From Lachnospiraceae bacterium (GTDB lineage: Bacteria > Bacillota > Clostridia > Lachnospirales > Lachnospiraceae): a stretch of DNA of 64,000 bases. Below, piece after piece: positions 1-8,436 of this stretch; position 1 is the stretch's first letter, and every line of letters starts with the position of its first letter. The position numbers and the translations under genes were made by a program. The stretch lies in assembly GCA_024680675.1 (NCBI GenBank), contig JAILBX010000165.1, forward strand, positions 1 through 64,000. Direction: 5' to 3'. The notes beneath the pieces were generated by a model. That model searched no databases. It saw only the letters and a program-made list of their open reading frames with translations, and had not been told where the DNA came from.

Positions 1-166
1 ATGTCAACCTCGCAAATTTCTTCGCAATTTGCTCGTTATAAATCAGATTGCTTCGCAATCCCGCAGGTACCGGGCTTGAACCCAGCACCTGCGAAAAGCT
101 TCTCCCACCACCTGAAGGTGGTGGGTTATCTTTTTGATTTATATATGCAGGCGGATAAGTCTGCAT
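1..166 (-). CDS. Possible partial leftward ORF downstream of the SOS promoter
   Basis: From an ATG at 166 the minus strand stays open to the window edge (about 55 codons, starting MQTYPP). It lies just downstream of a consensus leftward promoter that contains a LexA box. AGAAGG touches the ATG with no spacing, so the ribosome site is poor. The frame runs through the hairpin cluster, where several frames are open by chance, including one on the plus strand. No family is recognised. It may simply be noncoding. Confidence 0.15.
   Translation of the reverse strand, partial: MQTYPPAYINQKDNPPPSGGGRSFSQVLGSSPVPAGLRSNLIYNEQIAKKFARLT
12..139. repeat. Cluster of four consecutive hairpins; possible IS200/IS605-type end or structured RNA
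   Basis: Four inverted repeats lie head to tail. Arms are at 12-18/26-32, 46-51/55-60 (GATTGC-TTC-GCAATC), 62-68/87-93 with an inner GGG/CCC pairing, and a 9-10 bp GC-rich stem at 104-113/116-125 followed by TTATCTTTTT. The first two share the string CTTCGCAAT. The last hairpin could terminate rightward transcription. Dense hairpins of this kind are known at the ends of IS200/IS605 elements and in their TnpB-associated RNAs, but no transposase is visible because the window starts here. It could also be a repeated palindromic element. The rest of the 1-402 gap holds the LexA boxes and promoter listed separately. Confidence 0.4.
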
Positions 167-172
167 CCTTCT

Positions 173-184
173 GAACATTTGTTC
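173..184. promoter_or_regulatory. LexA (SOS) box 1
   Basis: GAACATTTGTTC is a perfect 12 bp palindrome matching the Firmicutes SOS box core (GAAC-N4-GTTC). It sits about 15 bp downstream of the leftward -10 element, where bound LexA would block the divergent transcript. Confidence 0.75.
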
Positions 185-198
185 GATTTCTTGTTTAT

Positions 199-227
199 AT
201 AATACGAACATATATTCGATTTGTCAA
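199..227 (-). promoter_or_regulatory. Leftward sigma-A promoter with LexA box in its spacer
   Basis: On the minus strand TTGACA (222-227) and TATTAT (199-204) are separated by exactly 17 bp. LexA box 2 fills the spacer. The transcript would start near 192 and run left through the hairpin cluster and out of the window, so its gene is not seen. Confidence 0.7.
205..218. promoter_or_regulatory. LexA (SOS) box 2
   Basis: CGAACATATATTCG matches the CGAAC-N4-GTTCG consensus with one change. It lies between the -35 and -10 of the leftward promoter, a classic repression position. Confidence 0.7.
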
Positions 228-291
228 GCATATCTTTTTATTTTTCACCGGCCTTATAAAAGCTGCCAAAGGTATTTTTGACAGCGCCAAT

Positions 292-305
292 CGAATATAT
301 GTTTG
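292..305. promoter_or_regulatory. LexA (SOS) box 3, lexA autoregulation
   Basis: CGAATATATGTTTG is a two-mismatch LexA box about 100 bp before the lexA start. A -10-like TATGATAAT at 321-329 follows, so this box probably overlaps the -35 region of the lexA promoter. The -35 itself is not convincing. Confidence 0.55.
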
Positions 306-402
306 CTTTTTTGCTTGCGATATGATAATATTTCAATATGAACAAAGGATAAAGACCTGCTTAACAGGCTTTAAGATCATATATATAGGAGGGAAAAAAG
401 CT

Positions 403-1017
403 ATGCCATCTGATAAGATCACCCCGAAACAAAAACAGGTACTTGAATATATAAAGGAAGAAATTTTAAAAAGGGGATATCCCCCGGCAGTAAGGGAAAT
501 ATGTGAAGCTGTTGGTCTAAAATCCACCTCAAGCGTCCATGCCCATCTGGAAAGCCTTGAAAATAAAGGCTATATTAAAAGAGACCCTTCCAAACCCAGA
601 GCAATAGAGATAGTTGATGACAGCTTTCAGATGATAAGACAGGAAATGACATCAATACCCATGGTCGGTACCGTTGCTGCAGGCATGCCTATACTTGCAG
701 AGCAGAATATTGACGGCTATTTCCCTCTTCCTGTGGATATGGTTCCGAATAACGAAAGCTTTGTATTAAAGGTCAAAGGGGAATCAATGATAAATGCAGG
801 GATCTTTGACAAGGATCTGATCTTTGTTGAATGTGTAAATACTGCAAAAAACGGAGACATTGTCGTTGCCCTTATTGATGATTCCGCCACTGTAAAAACC
901 TTCTATGCCGAAGAGGGACACTACAGGCTTCAACCGGAAAATGATAATATGGATCCTATAATAGTTAAGGAAGTGAAAATACTGGGTAAGGTATTTGGTG
1001 TTTTCAGAAAAATGTGA
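403..1017 (+). CDS. lexA: LexA SOS repressor / self-cleaving protease
   Basis: Represses SOS genes until RecA filaments trigger its self-cleavage. The 204-residue product has an N-terminal winged helix-turn-helix (about residues 5-65) and a C-terminal S24 peptidase domain. The cleavage bond is Ala93-Gly94 in VAAGMP, the catalytic serine is Ser128 in GESM and the lysine is Lys165 in ATVK. The ATG at 403 follows AGGAGGG at 388-394, so the track's longer start at 322 is wrong. Three LexA boxes lie upstream, as expected for autoregulation. It is the only gene on the plus strand in the left 54 kb and converges on rsfS. Confidence 0.97.
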   Translation: MPSDKITPKQKQVLEYIKEEILKRGYPPAVREICEAVGLKSTSSVHAHLESLENKGYIKRDPSKPRAIEIVDDSFQMIRQEMTSIPMVGTVAAGMPILAEQNIDGYFPLPVDMVPNNESFVLKVKGESMINAGIFDKDLIFVECVNTAKNGDIVVALIDDSATVKTFYAEEGHYRLQPENDNMDPIIVKEVKILGKVFGVFRKM

Positions 1018-1032
1018 TAATTTAATAAAAAA

Positions 1033-1074
1033 ACAGAGCCGTAATTTTTCTTTTACGACTCTGTTTATATTTTT
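1033..1074. terminator. Bidirectional terminator between lexA and rsfS
   Basis: ACAGAG-C-CGTAA pairs with TTACG-A-CTCTGT, with A-rich sequence before and T-rich sequence after. It can stop both lexA (+) and the rsfS operon (-). Confidence 0.8.
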
Positions 1075-1099
1075 ACATAAATGAATGAAAATCCTTATT

Positions 1100-1450
1100 T
1101 CAGCTGAAGGCCGATCTTTCAACTCTTTTACTGTCTCCCCATATCCTTTCAAGATCATAAAAGCTTCTGCTCTCCTCATCGAATATATGAATTATAACAT
1201 CCTGATAATCCATAAGTATCCAACCGGAATCAGAACGACCCTCCATGGCTCTTATATTGATCTCTTCCTTATGAAGCTTTTCAATGATCTCCTCAACCAT
1301 TGCCTCTGTTTGATTCTTATTCATGCAAGAAGCAATAATAAAGTAATCTGCCAGTATAGAGATGTCTTTAATATCAAGTACAACTACATCCTTTCCTTTT
1401 TTGTCATCAATTGCTTTTAATGCAATGCTTATAAGCTTTTTACAATCCAT
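1100..1450 (-). CDS. rsfS: Ribosome silencing factor RsfS
   Basis: Binds ribosomal protein L14 and blocks subunit joining when nutrients are scarce. The 116-residue length and the DxSxLADYFIIASC-type core with the later SGWILMDYxDVIIHIF segment are typical of the RsfS/DUF143 family. It is the last gene of the obgE-yhbY-nadD-yqeK-rsfS series. A 123 bp gap before it contains a possible stem-loop (ATCCCC at 1467-1472 with GGGGAT at 1494-1499) just ahead of its AAGGAG ribosome site. A LytR/LCP gene sometimes found between yqeK and rsfS in relatives is absent here. Confidence 0.95.
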   Translation of the reverse strand: MDCKKLISIALKAIDDKKGKDVVVLDIKDISILADYFIIASCMNKNQTEAMVEEIIEKLHKEEINIRAMEGRSDSGWILMDYQDVIIHIFDEESRSFYDLERIWGDSKRVERSAFS

Positions 1451-1573
1451 TTTTTCTCCTTATCACATCCCCGCATAAACCCTCCCTAAGAGTGGGGATT
1501 AAAGGGGCCGGGTTAAATAATATGCCTAAATTAAGAGACAATTTTTTCTCTTTCAAAAACAGGATCATCTCTC

Positions 1574-2161
1574 CTAACGATAATAGTCATAGGTTTTTTG
1601 AGTTATCTCATCCACAGGCATCTTATTTGAATCCAAATACTCAATAACACTCTTAAGGGTTAACTTCAATGCCTCATTCAGATCCTTAAAGGCCAGCTTT
1701 CTTATTTCCGAAAGATTCGGTGCCTGATTTCTGTATGGCTCCATAAAATCCGCAATATATATGATCTTTTCAAGAAGAGTCATTCCCGGACGTCCTGTAG
1801 TATGAAATTCGATAGCCGATAAAACATCCTTATCCTTTACTTTATACTTGTTTTCTGCCAGATATGCCCCATACCTGGCATGCAAAAGAGCAGGATTTTT
1901 TTCCTCAACACTGTTTATGCTTATATTTTTTTTCCTGCAGTGCTTTAACAGCTCCTCATCCGATAAATGCTTTGCACAATCGTGAAGAAGTCCGGCCAGC
2001 ATGGTGTCATACAAGGGTGCATTATAAACCATAGCCAGACAGGCGGCTGTATGAGCCACGGAAACCGTATGTCTGTAACGGGACTCCTTTAGATTCTTTC
2101 TTAGTTCTTCATCAATCTCCTTTAGCTTTTCAAGCTCCTCTTTTCCAAGATTTGATTTCAT
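1574..2161 (-). CDS. yqeK: YqeK family HD-domain hydrolase (symmetrical Ap4A hydrolase type)
   Basis: HD superfamily phosphohydrolase of the YqeK family, whose characterised members split diadenosine tetraphosphate to ADP. About 195 residues with the metal-binding pattern RHTVSVAHTA near the start, LLHDCAKH in the middle and a later H-x-D set around EFHTTGRPG. The ATG at 2161 has GAGGGC in front; the track start at 2212 is a TTG with no ribosome site. It follows nadD directly, as in many Firmicutes. Confidence 0.92.
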   Translation of the reverse strand: MKSNLGKEELEKLKEIDEELRKNLKESRYRHTVSVAHTAACLAMVYNAPLYDTMLAGLLHDCAKHLSDEELLKHCRKKNISINSVEEKNPALLHARYGAYLAENKYKVKDKDVLSAIEFHTTGRPGMTLLEKIIYIADFMEPYRNQAPNLSEIRKLAFKDLNEALKLTLKSVIEYLDSNKMPVDEITQKTYDYYR

Positions 2162-2233
2162 TTTCAAGCCCTCTGTTCTTCTTTTTGTCAACCTGTATGA
2201 GCAGATTTCCAAAAAAGATTATACAATAGAGCC

Positions 2234-2851
2234 TTATCCTTCGCAAGAAGAAGAAGTGTAGACTTTATTCTCTGTAATATAATCATTCACCTTATCCGGC
2301 AAAAAGAAGCGCACGCTTTTTCCTTCTTTTATCCGCTCTCTTATGGCAGTTGAAGAAATATCTATTCTGGGGCTGTGTATAAGATGGATCCTTGCCCGGT
2401 ATCCTTCTTTAAGCTCCTTGATCTTCTCCTCGATCCCCTGAGACTTATCCCTGTCTCTTACTGCCACAAGTATATCCGCATACTTAAAGATAAGCTCAGG
2501 ATGGAACCAGCTTTCCATGGAAAAAAGAGAATCTTCTCCTATTATAAAAAACAGCTCATCCTTTGGATATATCCTTTTAAAATATTCAAGGGTCTCACAG
2601 GTGTAGGTGTTCCCCTCCTTTTTTATCTCATAATCACTGAATTCAAAATGATCCTCCCCCTCAATAGCGAGCATAACCATTTTCGCTCTTTCCTCCCGGG
2701 AAAGTACAAAATCCCGCGACTTTAAATAGGATAGCCCCGTAGGCATTATAAGCAGCTTGTCAAGCTCATATTCCTCAAGAGCGTATTGTCCGATTATAAG
2801 ATGTCCGTTATGAATAGGGTTAAAGGTACCCCCTAAAATTCCCAGCTTCAT
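2234..2851 (-). CDS. nadD: Nicotinate-nucleotide adenylyltransferase
   Basis: Makes deamido-NAD from nicotinate mononucleotide and ATP. The nucleotidyltransferase signature GGTFNPIHNGHL is near residue 10 and the second ATP-binding signature ISSTAIRERI is in the C-terminal quarter. About 205 residues, normal length. The ATG at 2851 is preceded by AGGTGG, which overlaps the GTG that the track used as start, so the shorter form is preferred. The gap from yhbY is 9 bp. Confidence 0.95.
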   Translation of the reverse strand: MKLGILGGTFNPIHNGHLIIGQYALEEYELDKLLIMPTGLSYLKSRDFVLSREERAKMVMLAIEGEDHFEFSDYEIKKEGNTYTCETLEYFKRIYPKDELFFIIGEDSLFSMESWFHPELIFKYADILVAVRDRDKSQGIEEKIKELKEGYRARIHLIHSPRIDISSTAIRERIKEGKSVRFFLPDKVNDYITENKVYTSSSCEG

Positions 2852-2860
2852 TTTATCCAC

Positions 2861-3151
2861 CTATAATGGAAGCAGTATCTTAGGCTTCTTCTTATCGGGT
2901 CTGTAAAAAACGATCTTTCTGCCGATGACCTGTACAAGCTCAGAGTGAGTTCTTTCGGCTATAACCTCAGCTACAGCCCTTGGATCCTCAAGACAGTTTT
3001 TAAGGACAGCGGCTTTTATCAATTCTCTTGCACTAAGCGCTTCATCCACGGAATTCACCACCTCCGGAGAGGCTCCCGATTTACCTATATGAACTACAAC
3101 CTCCAGATTTGAAGCAAGACCTTTAAGATAGGCTCTCTGTTTACTGTTCAT
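2861..3151 (-). CDS. yhbY: YhbY/CRM-domain ribosome assembly RNA-binding protein
   Basis: A single CRM (CRS1-YhbY) domain of 96 residues associated with pre-50S particles. The loop IGKSGASPEVV corresponds to the conserved GxxG loop that contacts RNA, and KAAVLKNC is typical of the family. It sits between obgE and nadD, so its role in 50S maturation fits the neighbouring GTPase. Confidence 0.93.
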   Translation of the reverse strand: MNSKQRAYLKGLASNLEVVVHIGKSGASPEVVNSVDEALSARELIKAAVLKNCLEDPRAVAEVIAERTHSELVQVIGRKIVFYRPDKKKPKILLPL

Positions 3152-3201
3152 CCTTTTCTCCTTATAGATAAGTATAAATAATTTATATTCCTTAGTTCAG
3201 A

Positions 3202-4494
3202 TCAATTATCATAAAACTCAAAGGAGTGTCCATAAATCTGTACAGTATCTCCCTCATTTATGCCAAGCTCCTTAAGATCATCAATTATACCGTTTTCATG
3301 CATAAACTTTTGGAAGAATACAAATCCCTTTTCTGCTTCCAGGTTTGTATAGCCAAGCATCTTTTCGATCTTTGGCCCTTCAACTCTATATACCTTATAT
3401 TTGGGATCATATTCAACAGTAAAGGGTTCGTCTCCCTCCTCATTACGCCTGATGGTAAATTCCTGTTCAAATACAAGGGGTTTTTCATCTATCTCATCAA
3501 GCATTGATCTGACATGGCTTAACAATTCCTTAAGTCCCTTACCGGAAACAGCAGAAATGGGAAAAACCCTGATACCCTTATTTTCGAATTCATCTTTAAG
3601 CTTTTTAGTTACCAAAAGAGCCTCATCCTCTGTTAAAGCATCCAGCTTGTTTGCTGCAATTACCTGAGGCCGCTTAGACAGTGCCTCATCATAGTTTTCA
3701 AGCTCCTTGTTTATCTTATAAATATCATCAATGGGATCACGGCCCTCGACGGAAGCAGCATCCACTATATGTATCATAACTCTTGTTCTTTCTATATGTC
3801 TCAGAAAGTCTGTTCCAAGTCCGACACCATTTGCTGCTCCCTCAATAAGTCCCGGAATGTCTGCTATCACAAAACCCTCTATATCCTCATAATCCACCAC
3901 CCCAAGATGAGGACTTAAGGTAGTAAAAGGATAATTGGCAATTTCAGGTCTTGCATTGGATACTCTGCTTAAGAGGGTGGACTTTCCCACATTCGGAAAG
4001 CCTAAGAGTCCCACATCGGCAATTACCTTAAGCTCTAAAAGCAGCTCCATTTCGATACCCTTCTGACCGGGCTTGGCATATTGAGGTGCCTGCATGGTGG
4101 ATGTGGCATAGTGCTGGTTGCCGCTTCCTCCTCTTCCTCCCTTAAGAAGGATCACCCTTTTGTTATCTCCTGACATATCTATAATAACCTTGCCGCTTTC
4201 AGGATCCTTTAAGACAGTTCCTGCCGGAACTTTTAAGGTTATATCCTCTCCGTCCTTCCCTCTGCAGTTACGTTTTTTCCCATCTTCCCCGTTTTCAGCG
4301 CAATATTTCCTTTTATGTTTGTAGTCAACAAGGGTATTTTTTCCATCGTCAACCTCTATTATCACATCTCCGCCTTTTCCGCCATCTCCTCCATCAGGGC
4401 CTCCGTTTGGAACATACTTTTCCCTTCTGAAGGATACGTGACCGTCTCCGCCCTTACCGCTTTTTACAAATATCCTTGCTCTGTCTGCGAACAT
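3202..4494 (-). CDS. obgE: Obg family GTPase, 50S assembly and stress control
   Basis: Essential GTPase in late 50S assembly. The 430-residue protein has the glycine-rich Obg fold (1-158, with runs such as GGDGGKGGDV), a G domain (P-loop GFPNVGKST, switch region with FTTLSPHLG, G3 DIPGLIEGA, G4 NKLD) and a C-terminal OCT domain (about 350-430) found in Gram-positive Obg. The ribosome site AGGAGG precedes the ATG. A strong terminator separates it from rpmA upstream, so it may be transcribed by read-through or from a promoter I could not identify in the 120 bp gap. Confidence 0.97.
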   Translation of the reverse strand: MFADRARIFVKSGKGGDGHVSFRREKYVPNGGPDGGDGGKGGDVIIEVDDGKNTLVDYKHKRKYCAENGEDGKKRNCRGKDGEDITLKVPAGTVLKDPESGKVIIDMSGDNKRVILLKGGRGGSGNQHYATSTMQAPQYAKPGQKGIEMELLLELKVIADVGLLGFPNVGKSTLLSRVSNARPEIANYPFTTLSPHLGVVDYEDIEGFVIADIPGLIEGAANGVGLGTDFLRHIERTRVMIHIVDAASVEGRDPIDDIYKINKELENYDEALSKRPQVIAANKLDALTEDEALLVTKKLKDEFENKGIRVFPISAVSGKGLKELLSHVRSMLDEIDEKPLVFEQEFTIRRNEEGDEPFTVEYDPKYKVYRVEGPKIEKMLGYTNLEAEKGFVFFQKFMHENGIIDDLKELGINEGDTVQIYGHSFEFYDN

Positions 4495-4566
4495 AAAACC
4501 TCCTGTAAACCTACTGCATCAACAAAATAATTCCTTCTTTAAAACCCATCCTTCTGACAAAGTTAG

Positions 4567-4596
4567 AAAAAAGGCTCTAAACCAAGGTTTAGAGCC
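4567..4596 (-). terminator. Intrinsic terminator after rpmA
   Basis: Perfect 11 bp stem GGCTCTAAACC/GGTTTAGAGCC with a 2 nt centre, followed on the minus strand by six Ts. It ends the rplU-prp-rpmA transcript. Confidence 0.92.
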
Positions 4597-4617
4597 TGAA
4601 ATTCTTAAGATCTGATC

Positions 4618-4902
4618 TTACTTTTCTACCGGATAAACAGATGCCTGCTTCCTGTCTCTTCCAAGTCTTTCAAAACGAACCACTCCGTCAACAAGAGCAA
4701 ATAAGGTATCATCTCCCCCTCTTCCAACATTGGTTCCGGGATGGATCTTAGTACCTCTCTGTCTGTATAATATATTTCCGGCTTTAACAAACTGACCGTC
4801 AGCCCTCTTTGCACCTAATCTCTTTGATTCGGAATCTCTACCGTTCTTTGTAGAACCGACTCCCTTCTTATGCGCGAAATATTGAAGGTTTAACTCGAAC
4901 AT
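4618..4902 (-). CDS. rpmA: 50S ribosomal protein L27 with Prp-cleaved N-terminal extension
   Basis: L27 reaches the peptidyl-transferase centre with its N terminus. This 94-residue form begins [14 protein letters not shown]: the first nine residues are the Firmicutes-specific extension that the protease Prp removes after the FxxxLQxF-type site, exposing AHKKG. The gene for that protease lies 4 bp upstream, so substrate and processing enzyme are co-transcribed. The body ([17 protein letters not shown] and later HPGTNVGRG) is typical. Confidence 0.98.
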   Translation of the reverse strand: MFELNLQYFAHKKGVGSTKNGRDSESKRLGAKRADGQFVKAGNILYRQRGTKIHPGTNVGRGGDDTLFALVDGVVRFERLGRDRKQASVYPVEK

Positions 4903-4906
4903 TTCT

Positions 4907-5224
4907 TTACACCTCCTTAAAATTTAGTTCCAAAAAATCTACATACTGTTCTCTGATCTGGCTAAGCCCCATTACCAGGGTGTCCATTAAAAGCTTTCCC
5001 TTATCATCAAGCCCCAAAGGAAACTCCAGGATTATCTCCCCTTTATCACTTCCCTTGATCTTGTTTTCGGTAAGAGCTTCTATGGCATTTGCAGTGTTTA
5101 TAACAAGAATGGACACAGCTGCACAAACAATATCTCTTCCATGCTCACTATACTCTGCATGACCTTTACATCTGAAATATAAATAGTCTCCCTTATTGCT
5201 TTTGCCGACCGTAGCACTGATCAT
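4907..5224 (-). CDS. prp: Ribosomal-processing cysteine protease Prp
   Basis: Removes the N-terminal extension of L27. About 105 residues with the two conserved catalytic segments: [12 protein letters not shown] (histidine) and VCAAVSIL (cysteine). The ATG at 5224 has AGGTGG nine bases in front. The track start at 5245 is a TTG that overlaps the end of rplU and is not needed. It sits between rplU and rpmA, the invariant Firmicutes arrangement. Confidence 0.95.
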   Translation of the reverse strand: MISATVGKSNKGDYLYFRCKGHAEYSEHGRDIVCAAVSILVINTANAIEALTENKIKGSDKGEIILEFPLGLDDKGKLLMDTLVMGLSQIREQYVDFLELNFKEV

Positions 5225-5241
5225 ATTACTTTTCCACCTGA

Positions 5242-5547
5242 TCAAGCATTGATCTTTTCAATCTTTACTTCGGTGTATGCTTGTCTATGACCGTTTTTCT
5301 TGTGATATCCGCTCTTTCTCTTATACTTGTAAACAATGATCTTTTTACCACGACCATTATTAAGTACTGTAGCGTCAACACTTGCACCTGATACATCGCT
5401 TCCTACAAGAAGCTTATCATTTGAAACGGCAAGAACATTGTCAAAGGTAACCTTTTCTCCGGACTCAACACCAAGCTTTTCAACCTTGATAACATCCCCT
5501 TCAGAAACCTTATACTGCTTTCCGCCTGTTGCAATAATTGCGTACAT
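5242..5547 (-). CDS. rplU: 50S ribosomal protein L21
   Basis: Binds 23S rRNA in the 50S subunit. The 101-residue product starts [14 protein letters not shown] and ends with the [14 protein letters not shown] segment typical of L21. First gene of the rplU-prp-rpmA operon. The ribosome site is GGAGG. A consensus promoter and a roughly 75 nt leader precede it, consistent with autogenous control through an L21 leader RNA. Confidence 0.98.
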   Translation of the reverse strand: MYAIIATGGKQYKVSEGDVIKVEKLGVESGEKVTFDNVLAVSNDKLLVGSDVSGASVDATVLNNGRGKKIIVYKYKRKSGYHKKNGHRQAYTEVKIEKINA

Positions 5548-5622
5548 TGGGCACCTCCTATTTTATTTACTCGCTAGCTTCGGCGGCATAAAATGCACTT
5601 AATACCCCACTAAGCGGCATAC
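5548..5622 (-). ncRNA. Candidate L21 leader RNA
   Basis: The 5' untranslated region between the promoter and rplU in the position of the Firmicutes L21 leader family. It has small pairable segments (GCCGC/GCGGC-like around CTTAGTGGGG and TTATGCCGCCGAAGC). The class is inferred from position and partial resemblance only; I could not score it against a covariance model. Confidence 0.5.
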
Positions 5623-5628
5623 TCGTAG

Positions 5629-5657
5629 AGTATAACACGAAGATTTTAACTTGTCAA
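5629..5657 (-). promoter_or_regulatory. Promoter of rplU-prp-rpmA
   Basis: Minus-strand TTGACA (5652-5657), 17 bp spacer, TATACT (5629-5634). It overlaps the last codons of the upstream glycosyltransferase-like gene. Confidence 0.88.
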
Positions 5658-6869
5658 AACCTTTTTGGAAGATCTTTCCTTAATAAAGCTGCTCCAATCC
5701 ATGATCAAAGAATATATCATAATGATATATATAGGCGTAAAGATGAAAAAGTTAGCATCAAAGCCGCTTATCAGACCATAGACCGGAATAGTAAAGGTAA
5801 GTCCAAAAAGCACAGAATATAGCTTATTTTGCTCTTCTTCCTTATTCCTGAAAAAAAGGATCAGGGGAATTATCATATATACGGAAGTATATCTGTAGCT
5901 GTAGGGCACATACAAGGCCATTATACCTGCCGGATAAAGAGCATATTTCCACTTCTCTTTTGTTATGAACATAGTAAGCACACAGATCAGTAAATAAAGA
6001 TTTTCTATCAGCTTAAAGATCCATACAAAGCTTGCCGAGCTTTCATATTGACCTAAAATATCGGAAATAAAAAGAAGGTAATTTCTTATATTGGTAAAGC
6101 TTCTATAGCCCTGATTTTCAAAGAAGAACAATATCTTTATATACTGTATAAGACCCTGAAGGCCTCCGCAGAAAATAAAGGGCAGGAAAAAAACCAGCAG
6201 ACCGTATATTACAAGTCTGAAGGTTTCCTTATATCTTTTTTCAACCACATACACCATGCCCACGATAGCAGGATATACCTTTATCCCTGCGGCCATGGCA
6301 ATAAGTATAAGGGCGGCTTCCCTTAATACGGGATTCTTTGAATCCTTTAAATAAAGGGCGGCCAAAACCAGTACAGCCGTAAAAAAGGAAATATTTCCTC
6401 TCTCGATAGCTCCTGCCATCATAGGGGCTGATAAAACTATAGCCGTTACCAGTAAAAATCTTTTACCGTCAGAATACATAGCCAGGATTTTATCTACTAT
6501 CAGCTTGAAAAGTAAAATAACAAGAAGGGTAAGGATTATATATACCAGCATGTTATACTGATAATCCCTGGCTTCTCTCCATTCGTTGACCCCAAAATCC
6601 TTTGGATCTATCCTGTATAAGAGATAATACAAAAGATAGGCAAAGGGTGGAAAGGTTGCATCCTGTGTATTAAAGTAAAAGTTCTGCATATCGGAAGCAA
6701 AGGCTATGTGTCTGAAGTGATCCGTATAAGCATAGTCAAAGTTATTCTCCATGGCAAGCCATTCTGCCCCAAAACCTCCCGAAAAAAGGAGTATAAGCAA
6801 AAACAGTATAGTCCCTGTAAAGGAAATTATTAAAAACAGGCTCATGGAATCAATTTTTTTTGTCTTCAT
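5646..6869 (-). CDS. Polytopic membrane glycosyltransferase, GT87-like (GT-C fold)
   Basis: About 407 residues with roughly ten hydrophobic segments. An acidic-aromatic extracytoplasmic loop after the first helix ([12 protein letters not shown]) and the pair ERGNISFF and [10 protein letters not shown] resemble the GT87/DUF2029 family of polyprenyl-phosphate-sugar transferases. The start is uncertain: an ATG at 6869 and a GTG at 6878 both lie inside the end of the preceding FAD oxidoreductase gene, and neither has a strong ribosome site. The overlap implies translational coupling and a shared glycan-related job, which is inference. Confidence 0.65.
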   Translation of the reverse strand: MKTKKIDSMSLFLIISFTGTILFLLILLFSGGFGAEWLAMENNFDYAYTDHFRHIAFASDMQNFYFNTQDATFPPFAYLLYYLLYRIDPKDFGVNEWREARDYQYNMLVYIILTLLVILLFKLIVDKILAMYSDGKRFLLVTAIVLSAPMMAGAIERGNISFFTAVLVLAALYLKDSKNPVLREAALILIAMAAGIKVYPAIVGMVYVVEKRYKETFRLVIYGLLVFFLPFIFCGGLQGLIQYIKILFFFENQGYRSFTNIRNYLLFISDILGQYESSASFVWIFKLIENLYLLICVLTMFITKEKWKYALYPAGIMALYVPYSYRYTSVYMIIPLILFFRNKEEEQNKLYSVLFGLTFTIPVYGLISGFDANFFIFTPIYIIMIYSLIMDWSSFIKERSSKKVLTS

Positions 6870-8403
6870 GGTATTCACTTTCTGTATTTACACTCCACAC
6901 AGCTTCTTTATCCTTGCTTCCCGACATTATACATTTTACCGCTTCAAATGATGTAAGCATGGAATGATCGATATTATTATATCTGTGTTGTCCGTTCCTT
7001 CCCACCGGGTAAAGATTATCAATCCCCATAAGATAGTCCTTAACCTTGTAAAATTCATCATAGGTATCAAAATAGGCGGGATATGCTTTTTTTACTTTTT
7101 CCATATGGAAATCGAGAACCTCAGCTTTAGAATCAATAAGTCCAAGCTTTATCATCTCATTAATGGCAAATTCCGAAAATTCAGCTTCTGTCATATTCCA
7201 AAATTCATCACCCTCGTTAACAAAATACTCAAGTCCCAGCCATAAAGACTCATAAAGATCCTTTACCATATAGGGTGACCAGTTATTATATATCTGGATA
7301 CGTCCAAGTCTTACATTCCTGTCCTGAACATATATCCAGCAGTCAGGAACAATATTTCCAATGGTTTTTAGCTTTGTTTTGTTCTTAAGCTTAAGCTTCT
7401 TTACAAGAACTCCAAGAGTCATATAATCCCTGTAGGGAAGACCCTTTGCAACTCTTTTAATATCTTCAGGCACATTATCGAGACCTGTCACAAGATCCTT
7501 TATGGGCATAGATGAGATCACAATATCAGCTGTCAGGGACTTTTCCTCCCCTTCAGACTGATAGATCACCTCCTTTATAACTCCCTCTTCCAGCTTAAAG
7601 GATGAGACTTTAGAATCCATTATAATGCTGCCGCCCATTTTCTTTATTTCCTCAGCAACCCTTTCCCAGAGCTGACCGGGTCCAAGCTTTGGGTATTTGA
7701 ATTCCTCTATAAGGGAGGTTTCAACCTCTTTCTTTCCTTTGTTTTTTGCCTTAAGAAAAACGTTCTTAAGGACTGCCAGTACAGACAGCCCTTTAACCCT
7801 CTGGGCTCCCCAGGAGGCATCTATTTCCGATGGATGTCTTCCCCAAAGATTTTCAGTATAATACTCAAAAAACATAGAGTATAATCTTCTTCCGAAACGG
7901 TTTATGTAAAAGTTTTCAAGATTATCCTCAGGCAGCTTATGGATCAGGGAATATAAATAACTCATTCCCACAAGAAATGTATTTTTTAATCCCATATTTT
8001 TAAAGGTTTCCGCCTTCAGGGATATGGGATAATCGTAAAAGCTGTTATCAAAAAGAATTCTTGAAACTCTTCTCCTTAAAAGCATTACCCCATCCTCTCT
8101 TTCGGGATCGGGTCCCTGCCTCTTAAGCTCAGGTTTTCTGTTAATGATCAGATCATCTTTAGAGGGCTTACCCTGCATGGGAAGAATATTTTCCCACCAG
8201 TCATTTACCTCATCTACCTTTGAAAAAAAGCGATGACCTCCCATATCCATCCTGTTACCCTTATAATTAACTGTTTTGGATATTCCGCCGATCTCTTTGC
8301 TTTCCTCAAGGATCATGACCTCATATTCGTCAGTTTTTTTTAATAATTCATAAGCGGCAGTAAGCCCTGCCGGACCTGCTCCGATAATAACTGCTTTTTT
8401 CAT
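6850..8403 (-). CDS. FAD-dependent amine-oxidase-like oxidoreductase (UDP-galactopyranose-mutase-like)
   Basis: 517 residues. The N-terminal FAD-binding Rossmann motif is [16 protein letters not shown], followed by the GG-doublet segment (EEIGGISKT-like) and MGGHRFFSK, a pattern shared by UDP-galactopyranose mutases and protoporphyrinogen-oxidase-like proteins. The C-terminal [15 protein letters not shown] carries conserved flavin-contact residues. The substrate is unknown. The overlapping membrane glycosyltransferase gene suggests modification of a lipid-linked or nucleotide sugar. It belongs to a family often annotated only as NAD(P)/FAD-dependent oxidoreductase. Confidence 0.75.
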   Translation of the reverse strand: MKKAVIIGAGPAGLTAAYELLKKTDEYEVMILEESKEIGGISKTVNYKGNRMDMGGHRFFSKVDEVNDWWENILPMQGKPSKDDLIINRKPELKRQGPDPEREDGVMLLRRRVSRILFDNSFYDYPISLKAETFKNMGLKNTFLVGMSYLYSLIHKLPEDNLENFYINRFGRRLYSMFFEYYTENLWGRHPSEIDASWGAQRVKGLSVLAVLKNVFLKAKNKGKKEVETSLIEEFKYPKLGPGQLWERVAEEIKKMGGSIIMDSKVSSFKLEEGVIKEVIYQSEGEEKSLTADIVISSMPIKDLVTGLDNVPEDIKRVAKGLPYRDYMTLGVLVKKLKLKNKTKLKTIGNIVPDCWIYVQDRNVRLGRIQIYNNWSPYMVKDLYESLWLGLEYFVNEGDEFWNMTEAEFSEFAINEMIKLGLIDSKAEVLDFHMEKVKKAYPAYFDTYDEFYKVKDYLMGIDNLYPVGRNGQHRYNNIDHSMLTSFEAVKCIMSGSKDKEAVWSVNTESEYHEDKKN

Positions 8404-8436
8404 TATAAATAGCCTCGTATCCTTCCAAATTCTTTT

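Noticed and set aside
62-93. T-arm-like sequence GGGTTCAAG on the minus strand suggesting a tRNA
   Set aside because: The loop is 6 nt, not 7, and no acceptor, D or anticodon arms can be folded around it.
1085-1420. 111-residue plus-strand ORF
   Set aside because: Antisense shadow of rsfS with no ribosome site or family resemblance.
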